Positions 1-6,018 of a stretch of 6,937 nucleotides of DNA are shown here, piece by piece (the stretch's first letter is position 1; every line of letters begins with the position of its first letter). This DNA comes from Desulfobulbus sp. (GTDB lineage: Bacteria; Desulfobacterota; Desulfobulbia; Desulfobulbales; Desulfobulbaceae), in contig JAUWAH010000128.1 in assembly GCA_030602145.1 (NCBI GenBank), positions 1 through 6,937 of the forward strand, read 5' to 3'. The translations under genes and the position numbers were made by a program. The notes under the pieces are model-generated. The model saw only the letters and a list, made by a program, of their open reading frames with translations, did not search any database and was not told the origin of the DNA.

Positions 1-1
1 G

Positions 2-1192
2 ACCGTCCTTCACGGCAAGAAAATAGTTTTTACCGATCCCCGGCCGATGGTCGCCCTGAGCCTCCAGCGCGAGGGCAGGGGGGAGATGGTCAAGATTCCC
101 TCCATCTACCTGCGCACGACGCCGCTCAGGTTCGAAGGCGCCGGTCTCGTGGCGGGAACCACGCCGCCCTCCCTGGAATTGCAGGGGGTATTCATGCCCG
201 ACATGAATACCCTCACCCCGTTGCTGGTCCCCCTGATCGGCCGGAATGTTTCCCTGGTCGGCACCCGACCGGCTCCGTTTCTCCTTTCCCTGCCTCTTAC
301 CCTGCCCTTGAAGAGCAGCCAGGTGATGCTGAGCACCGAACTGTCGGCTGATTCCCTGCGGCTCCGGGGAGGGCTTGGGCTGCGCCAGGTCAGCTTGCCC
401 ATTGATTTGAACCGCGGCACTCTGCGGGTTCGTATCGACGGGCAGCTCGATGGCCGTCAGGTTTCCGTGGAGCCCTCTTGGGATCTGGTCGCCGATCGGC
501 CGACGATATCCCTGCCGGCCGCCAGCCAGATATTCAAGGACCAGCCACTCAGGCCGTCGTTGACCGGCGGGCTGTTGAGCGACATGCACCCTCTCTTTCA
601 TGCGCTGGCGGACTCCCAAGGGGCCATCGACCTGCGTGCGGACAGTTTTACCATGGACCCTGCCGAGACGGGCGGCTCGTTGCCTTCGTTCACTGTCGCG
701 GCCAGCCTGGACAGGATCAGGTTCAAACCAAAGGGGGTCCTTCGCGAGATCCTTGATCTGGCCGGTCTGGATCAGGAATGGTTCCGTTGTAGGGAAAAGG
801 AGATGGTCTGCGAGGGCAGGAACGGTCGGGTCGAATGCACACGGATCCACCTGGTGGCCGGTGACGTGATGGTCGGGATCGATGGCACGATCCTACCGGA
901 CGGCGGCCTTCGCTATCGGGTCCATCTGCCGGTCGGCGAGAAACTGGCGGCCGCAACCCAACTGGTGGTGCAAACCAAGGCCACCGTTGCGGCGGAAATC
1001 GGCGGCACCCGAGAGGCACCGGTGTTCGACGGCCAAGCTTTCCTCTCCAGCCTGTCCGGCCAGTTGCGTCGCGAGATTGAGGTGCGCGAGGACAAGGAGG
1101 CCGGATCGGCCGCTTCACCACCTGCCGACACATCCTCTGCCGACGTGTCACCGGCCGCCGAGCCGACTCCGGTCGAAAGCCGGCAACCCTGA
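2..1192 (+). CDS. C-terminal part of an AsmA/TamB-like envelope protein (5' truncated)
   Basis: The reading frame is open from base 2, so the gene starts upstream of the window; the ATG at 47 is internal and has no convincing ribosome binding site. The visible ~396 residues alternate short hydrophobic and polar stretches typical of long beta-rich proteins and contain no transmembrane segment. Near the end, around bases 840-940, the pattern 'VAGDVMVGIDGTIL' followed by 'GGLRYRVHLPV' resembles the repeating strand-turn-strand units (G-x-hydrophobic, DG-L-hydrophobic-LP) of AsmA-like C-terminal regions. Such proteins are large periplasmic or inner-membrane-anchored proteins linked to lipid transport or outer-membrane assembly in Gram-negative bacteria. 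The last ~35 residues form a low-complexity Ala/Ser/Pro/Asp/Glu tail, probably disordered. That it is a gene is clear; the family call is an inference from sequence texture, and a YdbH-like or DUF748-like protein is an alternative. Confidence 0.75.
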   Translation, partial: TVLHGKKIVFTDPRPMVALSLQREGRGEMVKIPSIYLRTTPLRFEGAGLVAGTTPPSLELQGVFMPDMNTLTPLLVPLIGRNVSLVGTRPAPFLLSLPLTLPLKSSQVMLSTELSADSLRLRGGLGLRQVSLPIDLNRGTLRVRIDGQLDGRQVSVEPSWDLVADRPTISLPAASQIFKDQPLRPSLTGGLLSDMHPLFHALADSQGAIDLRADSFTMDPAETGGSLPSFTVAASLDRIRFKPKGVLREILDLAGLDQEWFRCREKEMVCEGRNGRVECTRIHLVAGDVMVGIDGTILPDGGLRYRVHLPVGEKLAAATQLVVQTKATVAAEIGGTREAPVFDGQAFLSSLSGQLRREIEVREDKEAGSAASPPADTSSADVSPAAEPTPVESRQP

Positions 1193-1269
1193 ATTCTTCC
1201 TCCGGACGGCCCAATGTCTGCCCGGGGAGTTAGTGTATCTGAACTTCGTTGTCTTCCATTCACAATAGA

Positions 1270-1274
1270 GGAGG
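1270..1274 (+). promoter_or_regulatory. Shine-Dalgarno site of the disulfide reductase gene
   Basis: GGAGG inside AGAGGAGGA lies 9 bases before the ATG at 1284. It is one of the strongest ribosome binding sites in the window and fixes the start of the downstream oxidoreductase, whose residue 1 also sits correctly just before the Rossmann beta strand. Confidence 0.85.
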
Positions 1275-1283
1275 AAATATCCC

Positions 1284-3011
1284 ATGAACAAGAAGATCGT
1301 GATTGTCGGGGCAGTTGCCGCCGGTCCCAAGGCGGCATGCCGATTGAAAAGGCTGCGGCCCGACTGGGAGGTGACCATGGTCGATCAGGACAGCCTGATC
1401 TCCTACGGCGGCTGCGGCATTCCCTATTATGTCAGCGGCGATGTCTCGGATGAAAGCGAGTTGCGCGCCACCAGTTTCCATGTGGTTCGCGATGCCAATT
1501 TTTTCGAGCACTCCAAGGGGGTTCGGGTTCTGACCCGTACCCGGGCCCTGGCCATCGACCGGCAAGCGAAAACCGTGCTGGTACGGAACCTCGACAGCGG
1601 TGTCGAGCAGCGACTTGCCTACGATGAGCTGATGCTGGCCACCGGCGCCAAACCCTTTGACCTGCCCATCCCCGGAGCGGAACTCGATGGCGTGTTCACC
1701 ATTTCCGATCTCCACAAGGCCATCGAGATCAAGGCCAGGATCGCCCAGGGCAAGGTGAGCCGGGCGGTGGTCATCGGCGGCGGCGCCATTGGCATCGAGA
1801 TGGCCGAGGCCCTGACCGACCTGTGGGGGATCGAGACCACCTTGCTTGAACTGGCGCCGCAACTGCTGCCCAAACTGGTGGATCGTCATTTTGCGGTGAT
1901 GCTGACAAAGCACCTGATCGACAAGAACGTGGCCGTGTTCACCGGGGAATCGGCGGTCGAACTGCTCGACGATGGTCAGGGCAAGGTGTGCGGGGTGAGG
2001 ACCACCGGCCGGACCCTGGATGCCGATCTCGTGATCATGGCAGTGGGCGTGCGGCCGCGCAGCGAACTGGCCAGGGAGGCGGGCCTGGATGTCACTTCCT
2101 GGGGCGGCATCCGGGTCAACCAGCGGCTGCAAACCTCCGACCCGAATATTTATGCCGCCGGAGACTGCATCGCCGTAACCAGCCTGGTCACCGGCCGCGA
2201 AACCTATGCGCCCATGGGGTCGCTCGCCAATCGGGAAGGGCGGGTGGTGGCCGATAACATGGCCTCCATCCCCTCACAGTTCAAGGGGGTCTGCGGCTCC
2301 TTCATCATGAAGGCCTTCGAGCGGTGCATCGCCGCCACCGGCATCACCTACGAAGCTGCCCTGAAGGAGGGGTTCGAGGCCGATTACGCCCTGACCTCGC
2401 CACCGGATCGGGCTCATTTCTTCCCCGACCAGGCGGTGGTGATCCTCCAGTTGGTGTTCGACCGGAGGTCGCGGCGGGTCCTCGGGCTCCAGGCCTTCGG
2501 CATGATGAACGATTCGATCTCGGCCCGGGTGGACGCCGCCGCAGCCCTAATCGCCCAGGGCGCGACCATCGAGGCGTTCGGCCTGGTGGAGATGGCCTAT
2601 GCGCCGCCCTTTTCCTCGGCCATCGACTCAATCAACGCCGCCGCCTATGTGGCCGAGAACATGTGCGACCATCGATTGCGACGGGTGGATCTGGACCGTT
2701 TCCTCGCCTGGATGGAGGATATGTCCATCGAACCGAACTGGGCGGTGCTCGATCTCCGTCATCCCCTGGAGGCTGCACCCTATGTCAAAAAATACGGCCC
2801 CGAGCGGTGGGTCGCCCTTGAATACGGGCAGGTCCGGACCCGTTCGGGCGAGTTGGCCACTGACAAGACCTATATCATAGTCTGCAACGCCGGCACCAGA
2901 TCGTACGAGATACAAGTCTTCCTTGACCATCAGGGTAAAATCGATAGCATGGTAGTATGTGGAGGGTTGAATGTGATCAGTCGGCTCGGGGTCGACTGGT
3001 TCATCAAATAA
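1284..3011 (+). CDS. FAD-dependent CoA-disulfide reductase-like oxidoreductase with C-terminal rhodanese domain
   Basis: Predicted cytoplasmic flavoprotein of the pyridine nucleotide-disulfide oxidoreductase class, 575 residues. Domains in order: an FAD Rossmann fold with the motif GAVAAG at residues 9-14; a redox-active Cys44 in 'SYGGCGIPYYVSG', the single-cysteine signature of CoA-disulfide reductases and related NADH oxidases; an NAD(P)H Rossmann fold with GGGAIG at 165-170; the second FAD motif 'YAAGDC' at 290-295, with Asp294; a dimerisation domain from about 330 with 'YAPPFSSA' starting at Tyr439, the conserved tyrosine region of this family; and a rhodanese domain from about 485 to the end with active loop 'CNAGTRS' at Cys534. 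Known members of the fused class (CoADR-RHD) reduce CoA disulfides, CoA-persulfides or polysulfide with NAD(P)H, the rhodanese cysteine delivering sulfane sulfur. Both catalytic cysteines are present, so it is probably active. The exact substrate cannot be read from sequence. It is followed after 27 bp by the HEAT-receiver gene, so the two are probably co-transcribed. Confidence 0.93.
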   Translation: MNKKIVIVGAVAAGPKAACRLKRLRPDWEVTMVDQDSLISYGGCGIPYYVSGDVSDESELRATSFHVVRDANFFEHSKGVRVLTRTRALAIDRQAKTVLVRNLDSGVEQRLAYDELMLATGAKPFDLPIPGAELDGVFTISDLHKAIEIKARIAQGKVSRAVVIGGGAIGIEMAEALTDLWGIETTLLELAPQLLPKLVDRHFAVMLTKHLIDKNVAVFTGESAVELLDDGQGKVCGVRTTGRTLDADLVIMAVGVRPRSELAREAGLDVTSWGGIRVNQRLQTSDPNIYAAGDCIAVTSLVTGRETYAPMGSLANREGRVVADNMASIPSQFKGVCGSFIMKAFERCIAATGITYEAALKEGFEADYALTSPPDRAHFFPDQAVVILQLVFDRRSRRVLGLQAFGMMNDSISARVDAAAALIAQGATIEAFGLVEMAYAPPFSSAIDSINAAAYVAENMCDHRLRRVDLDRFLAWMEDMSIEPNWAVLDLRHPLEAAPYVKKYGPERWVALEYGQVRTRSGELATDKTYIIVCNAGTRSYEIQVFLDHQGKIDSMVVCGGLNVISRLGVDWFIK

Positions 3012-3028
3012 TCAGACCGTGAGACAGC

Positions 3029-3034
3029 AGGGGG
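3029..3034 (+). promoter_or_regulatory. Shine-Dalgarno site of the HEAT-receiver gene
   Basis: AGGGGG ends four bases before the ATG at 3039, inside the 27-bp gap after the oxidoreductase stop codon. It supports this start over the next in-frame methionine (residue 9), and the short gap leaves no room for a separate promoter, arguing for an operon. Confidence 0.7.
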
Positions 3035-3038
3035 ACAC

Positions 3039-4664
3039 ATGGCATCATTGAATGCGGACCATATGATCGAGGAGATCAAGGCCAACATCCAGACCGGCGA
3101 TATGCTCAAGGCCCGGCTGGTGCTGGAACATCTCGGCGAAGTGGACAAGAAGACCCAAAACAGGCTCTTGTACGAACTGTCGCGTGGCGATGTCGCCTTC
3201 ACGGTCCCCCTGCTCAATCACCTGCTGGTCAACCATCCCGATTTGGCAACGTGCTTGCCGATCATCCGTGAAACCCTGATCTCCACCCTGATCGCCTACC
3301 CGGAAGTGCTGCTTACCTCCCTGGCCAGTCCCGATATCACCGATAAGACCATCATGATCGAGACCGCCGGCGAACTCAAGTTCGAGGAGGCGACCCCGGT
3401 TTTGATCGACCTGTTGGCGCAAACCAAGGAGACGGCGACGATCAAGATGATTATCGAGAATCTGGGGCTGATCGGCGATCCCGAATCGATCAACACCCTC
3501 ACCGATTACCTCTATGCGGCGGACCGGGAACTGATCATCGCCGCCATCCACGCCCTGGGACAAATCGGCACCAACACCGCCATGCACCGGCTGGCGGAAC
3601 GGATGGGCACGGACAACGAACTGGACCTGATCATCCTCGGCATCTTCGCCGATGTCCAGGATCAGGTCAGCCTGGAAAAGCTCAACGATACCCTCCGGTC
3701 CCACTACGCCCACATGCGTATCTACGCCAAGGATGAACTGGTGCGCATCGGCATCAAGGCGGTACCGGTGCTGATCGAAAATCTCAAGGAGGGGAACAGC
3801 GACCTGCTGGTCCATACCCTCAACGTGCTCGGTGAAATCGGCGACGAGAGCGCCATCATGCCGATCCGCGCCCTGCTCAACACCATGCCACGCAATCCCA
3901 ACGTTCGTTTTGCCGCCTACGAGGCCCTGGCTCTCCTACCGTTGCGCAAGGGGGCCTACACCCTCGCCGCCGGCCTGACCGATGCCGAGGATCATGTCTG
4001 CACGGCGGCTGCCCGCGCCATCGACCGCAACTTCAACGAAATCCTCGCCGCCGGCATCAAGAACATGATCCGGCCGCAGACCGATGAATCCCGCCACATC
4101 GTCAAAATCATCGTCAATGCCCAGGTCGACAATATCTTCCTCAGCCTGGCGCCCGAGGAGTTTTTCCAGGAATTGGCCCTGGTTTATCTGCCCCATGCCC
4201 ACCGGGACATCAAAGCCCATTATGTCACCCTGCTTCAGGAGAAGGGGTTGGACGATTTCGCCGCCAAGATCGCCGGCGAGGAATTGGAGGGCAAGGCCAG
4301 GATCAAGATCTGTGCAGTTGACGATTCCCGCATGATCCTCAATATTTATAAGGCAACCTTGCATGAGTTGGGTTTTGACCCTGTCCTCTTCGAGTTCCCG
4401 GCCGGGGCCCTTGAGTGGTTGGCCAAAGAAAAGCCGGCCATGGTGCTGACCGATCTCAACATGCCGGAAATATCGGGGATCGAACTAACCAAGCAGATCC
4501 GGACCATGTATCCGGCGGACAGTCTGCCGGTGATCATGGTCACCACCCAATCGGATGTCCAAGATCACGAGGCGGCTGCAGCAGCGGGGATCAATGCGCT
4601 TCTGATCAAACCGTTCAATGCCCAGTCGCTGCGCGACGCCATGGGAAAATTTATCAAGGTGTGA
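3039..4664 (+). CDS. HEAT-repeat protein with C-terminal response-regulator receiver domain
   Basis: A 541-residue, probably cytoplasmic protein with no signal peptide or membrane segment. Residues ~1-410 are almost wholly helical, with HEAT/PBS-lyase-like repeats clearest at ~118-180 and ~210-320; repeat landmarks are 'LGLIGDPESI' (residues 142-151), 'ALGQIGTNTA' and 'LGEIGDESAI' (264-273). Residues ~421-541 form a complete CheY-like receiver: acidic pair Asp428-Asp429 in 'AVDDS', phospho-acceptor Asp472 in 'LTDLNMPEISG', Thr502/Thr503 in 'IMVTTQS' and Lys524 in 'LLIKPFN'. All phosphorylation residues are present, so it should accept phosphate from a histidine kinase, which is not in the window. 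HEAT arrays are protein-binding scaffolds; no DNA-binding or enzymatic output domain is visible, so the likely mechanism is phosphorylation-controlled protein interaction. The receiver lies at the C-terminus, the reverse of ordinary response regulators. It is the second gene of a probable operon with the disulfide reductase. Its partner and process are unknown. Confidence 0.92.
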   Translation: MASLNADHMIEEIKANIQTGDMLKARLVLEHLGEVDKKTQNRLLYELSRGDVAFTVPLLNHLLVNHPDLATCLPIIRETLISTLIAYPEVLLTSLASPDITDKTIMIETAGELKFEEATPVLIDLLAQTKETATIKMIIENLGLIGDPESINTLTDYLYAADRELIIAAIHALGQIGTNTAMHRLAERMGTDNELDLIILGIFADVQDQVSLEKLNDTLRSHYAHMRIYAKDELVRIGIKAVPVLIENLKEGNSDLLVHTLNVLGEIGDESAIMPIRALLNTMPRNPNVRFAAYEALALLPLRKGAYTLAAGLTDAEDHVCTAAARAIDRNFNEILAAGIKNMIRPQTDESRHIVKIIVNAQVDNIFLSLAPEEFFQELALVYLPHAHRDIKAHYVTLLQEKGLDDFAAKIAGEELEGKARIKICAVDDSRMILNIYKATLHELGFDPVLFEFPAGALEWLAKEKPAMVLTDLNMPEISGIELTKQIRTMYPADSLPVIMVTTQSDVQDHEAAAAAGINALLIKPFNAQSLRDAMGKFIKV

Positions 4665-4711
4665 GGGTATGAGGGACGGGGGCCGGCCCGGATGGAGGTC
4701 GTCGCAATCTC

Positions 4712-5497
4712 TCAGGCGGTTCGTTCGGCCAGATAGCGGGGAAGTTGCTCGAAATATCGGCCGACCTCGGAGGGCTGGTGGGCATCGGAGCCGGCGCGGA
4801 GGATGATGCCGCGCCGCAGGGCTTCGGCTATGATCCAGTCGGCGGGAAAAACCGTCCCCCGGTAGTCAAACCCCGAAGTGTTGATTTCCAGGGCTACCTT
4901 CCTGGCCTGCATGCTGTCCAGCAACTCTTCCACCTGCCGCCGGTGCGCGGCGCTGAACCGGACGCCGGGCAGATGGCGCAGGACCGCGTCCAGATGACAG
5001 ACCACATCGCAGTCGATGGACTGGACGCCTTCGATCAGGGCGGCTAAATAGTCGGCGATCACCGTTTCCGGTCCGATGGCCGCCAGTTGATCAAGGCTCT
5101 GCCGACGCCGGCTGAGCAGATTGAGATGGGTGTCGCCATGCCGATAAAAATGGCAGGAGAGCCCGACCCGCTCGACCGGATACCGGGCAATCCGCTCGCG
5201 AATGAGCGGTGCCGCCTCGGGATTGAAGCCGGTCTCCACCCCCAGAAGTATACGGATCATACCCTGATACCGGTGTTTCAGCCGATTCCCCTCCTCGAAA
5301 TAATAGGCGAAATCGTCATCGTCGAGCCAACTGCGCGGCTGGTAGCTGATCGCAGTCTCCAGGTGTTCAAGGAAAACAATGGTTGTTAGGCCGCGTTGCA
5401 CCGCCTGTTCAACATATTCTTCCATCTCGCCGACAGCATGGTTGCACAGCCGGGTGTGGACATGACCGTCCTCGAGAATGTCAATCGCTGGAGACAT
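4712..5497 (-). CDS. PHP-domain phosphoesterase, histidinol-phosphatase (HisJ-like) family
   Basis: From the chosen ATG the product is 261 residues, close to the usual ~260-270 of HisJ-type phosphatases. The PHP metal-binding set is complete: 'DGHVHT' with His12 and His14, 'CNHA' with His20, 'LEH' with His45, 'GVETGF' with Glu88, 'SCHF' with His116, 'CHLD' with His168, and C-terminal 'GSDAH' with Asp238 and His240. These would build the multinuclear metal site that hydrolyses a phosphate ester, histidinol phosphate in true HisJ proteins. No other histidine gene is nearby, so the substrate is inferred and another phosphoester is possible. The frame stays open upstream to 5665, but that part overlaps the small upstream gene and reads as Pro/Ser-rich non-family sequence. 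The start at 5497 puts the first motif ten residues in, as in relatives. An alternative ATG at 5542 overlaps the upstream stop as ATGCCTGA; neither start has a good ribosome binding site, so translational coupling is likely. It converges on the HEAT-receiver gene. Confidence 0.88.
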   Translation of the reverse strand: MSPAIDILEDGHVHTRLCNHAVGEMEEYVEQAVQRGLTTIVFLEHLETAISYQPRSWLDDDDFAYYFEEGNRLKHRYQGMIRILLGVETGFNPEAAPLIRERIARYPVERVGLSCHFYRHGDTHLNLLSRRRQSLDQLAAIGPETVIADYLAALIEGVQSIDCDVVCHLDAVLRHLPGVRFSAAHRRQVEELLDSMQARKVALEINTSGFDYRGTVFPADWIIAEALRRGIILRAGSDAHQPSEVGRYFEQLPRYLAERTA

Positions 5498-5534
5498 GGG
5501 GAAAAAGGTGTGGTGCGGCGGGCGCGGGGCGGAA

Positions 5535-5732
5535 TCAGGCATTCCCCCGGGGAAAGAAATGGAGGACACCATCAATGTCGGAGGTGTCGCAGACGTCTCC
5601 CCATTCCATGTCGAAATCAAGAAAGCTGGCGTAGCCATCCATGTCGACGGAAAAGGAAGGACCATCGGGGAGATGATAGATCAGGGTGTTGACCTTGCTC
5701 AGGTCAACGGGGTTGTATAAAAATTTTTTCAT
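5535..5732 (-). CDS. Small acidic hypothetical protein upstream of the PHP gene
   Basis: I do not recognise this 65-residue product. It begins 'MKKFLYNPVDLSKVN', continues with a tyrosine- and glycine-containing centre ('YHLPDGPSF', 'DMDGYASFLDF'), and becomes strongly acidic ('DMEWGDVCDTSDIDG') before a short basic end. It has one cysteine and no membrane segment. The frame is open back to 5879, but the first part of that ORF is low-similarity, Pro/His-rich sequence across an AT-rich leader, so I chose the ATG at 5732, which has a weak purine-rich AAGAGA about six bases upstream; the ATG at 5774 is the alternative. Its stop overlaps a possible PHP start and lies 37 bp before the preferred one, so the two genes are probably co-transcribed. 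The plus-strand ORF over the same bases (5478-5720) is a competing reading; the aromatic-rich composition and the operon geometry favour the minus strand. Function unknown. Confidence 0.55.
   Translation of the reverse strand: MKKFLYNPVDLSKVNTLIYHLPDGPSFSVDMDGYASFLDFDMEWGDVCDTSDIDGVLHFFPRGNA
5688..5708. repeat. 8-bp perfect inverted repeat within the small acidic protein gene
   Basis: GTTGACCT at 5688-5695 and AGGTCAAC at 5701-5708 are perfect inverse copies separated by five bases. They fall in the first quarter of the minus-strand small gene, where they encode 'VDLSKVN'. The RNA of either strand could form a stable 8-bp hairpin with a 5-base loop near the start of translation. It may be coincidence of codon choice; a regulatory role is inference. 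Confidence 0.5.
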
Positions 5733-5887
5733 GGATATCTCTTGGTCCTGATAAAAATGATCTGTTTTCTTCATAGCAGGTTTGCCTGCGAAAAGACATA
5801 AAATATGCCGAGGGGCATGGACTTTTTCGGTGTTTCCTGACATAGGCGCCGGCTGTGTCGGGTGTCCGGCATGGCTCATCTAACTCC

Positions 5888-5917
5888 GCATGCAACGGAT
5901 GAAAAATAGATGCATGC
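5888..5917. promoter_or_regulatory. Possible operator: 7-bp inverted repeat upstream of the YkgJ promoter
   Basis: GCATGCA at 5888-5894 and TGCATGC at 5911-5917 are exact inverse copies with a 16-base AT-rich spacer, ending 11 bases before the -35 box. A third related hexamer, TGCATG, lies at 5944-5949 inside the promoter spacer. This placement would suit a dimeric transcription factor, but no regulator gene is adjacent and the match is short, so the role is tentative. Confidence 0.35.
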
Positions 5918-5928
5918 CCCGATAGGGT

Positions 5929-5956
5929 TTGACACCGGTCAGGTGCATGGTACAAT
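5929..5956 (+). promoter_or_regulatory. Sigma-70-type promoter for the YkgJ-family gene
   Basis: A perfect -35 hexamer TTGACA (5929-5934) and a five-of-six -10 hexamer TACAAT (5951-5956) are separated by 16 bases. Transcription would start near 5963, giving a leader of about 56 bases before the ATG at 6019. It is the only strong promoter I can see in the window. Confidence 0.75.
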
Positions 5957-5970
5957 AACCGGCTCCATCC

Positions 5971-5999
5971 GGCGCCTTATGGGCGCCTTCAGTTTTTTT
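5971..5999 (+). terminator. Terminator-like hairpin with T-run in the leader of the YkgJ gene
   Basis: GGCGCC at 5971-5976 and again at 5982-5987 pair as a 6-bp all-GC stem around a five-base loop. Five bases later come seven Ts (5993-5999). The structure lies between the predicted transcription start and the ribosome binding site, so it cannot end an upstream gene on this strand and could act as an attenuator or as a 5' stabilising hairpin. The gap between stem and T-run weakens the terminator reading. Confidence 0.4.
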
Positions 6000-6008
6000 C
6001 TCCAGCAC

Positions 6009-6012
6009 GAGG
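6009..6012 (+). promoter_or_regulatory. Shine-Dalgarno site of the YkgJ-family gene
   Basis: GAGG within ACGAGGTG sits six bases before the ATG at 6019, an ideal spacing, and settles the start codon of the gene that runs off the right edge. Confidence 0.75.
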
Positions 6013-6018
6013 TGCCCC

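Larger units (their letters stand above)
5733..6018. other. Divergent intergenic region
   Basis: This 286-bp stretch separates the minus-strand small gene from the plus-strand YkgJ gene. I see no convincing coding sequence: the minus-strand extension to 5879 and the minus-strand ORF across 5880-6098 lack family character and a ribosome binding site. It contains a good plus-strand sigma-70 promoter (5929-5956), an inverted repeat just upstream of it, a terminator-like hairpin in the leader, and small palindromes such as GCAGG/CCTGC at 5776-5789 and GCCGG/CCGGC at 5848-5870. For the minus-strand unit only a weak AT-rich candidate -10, around 5798-5807, is visible, with no clear -35 element. Confidence 0.6.

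Noticed and set aside
1193..1283. Promoter or terminator between the AsmA-like gene and the disulfide reductase
   Set aside because: The best pair, TGAACT and CACAAT with a 15-base gap, is weak and would put the transcription start on top of the ribosome binding site. No GC stem with a T-run is present, so read-through from upstream cannot be excluded.
1260..2132. Long minus-strand ORF (290 codons) opposite the disulfide reductase
   Set aside because: It is antisense to a gene with full domain motifs and reads as His/Gly/Asp-rich composition typical of a GC-rich shadow frame.
3045..3815. Long minus-strand ORF (256 codons) opposite the HEAT region
   Set aside because: It is antisense to the clearly coding HEAT repeats and is dominated by Gln/Asp/Gly codons, as expected for a mirror frame.
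4665..4711. Bidirectional terminator between the converging genes
   Set aside because: There is a GGCCGGCC palindrome, but no T-run on either strand, so it does not meet the form of an intrinsic terminator.
5498..5665. N-terminal extension of the PHP frame to an ATG at 5665
   Set aside because: The extra 56 residues are Pro/Ser/Thr-rich, overlap the upstream gene in another frame and precede the family's conserved N-terminus.
5478..5720. Plus-strand ORF over the small acidic gene, with a purine-rich stretch before an internal ATG near 5561
   Set aside because: It overlaps the conserved start of the PHP gene on the other strand, has no recognisable promoter, and its product looks less protein-like than the minus-strand reading. 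It is the main competing interpretation, so the small gene has only moderate confidence.
5733..5879. N-terminal extension of the small gene to an ATG at 5879
   Set aside because: The added 49 residues run through an AT-rich leader with palindromes, show no ribosome binding site and have no family-like composition.
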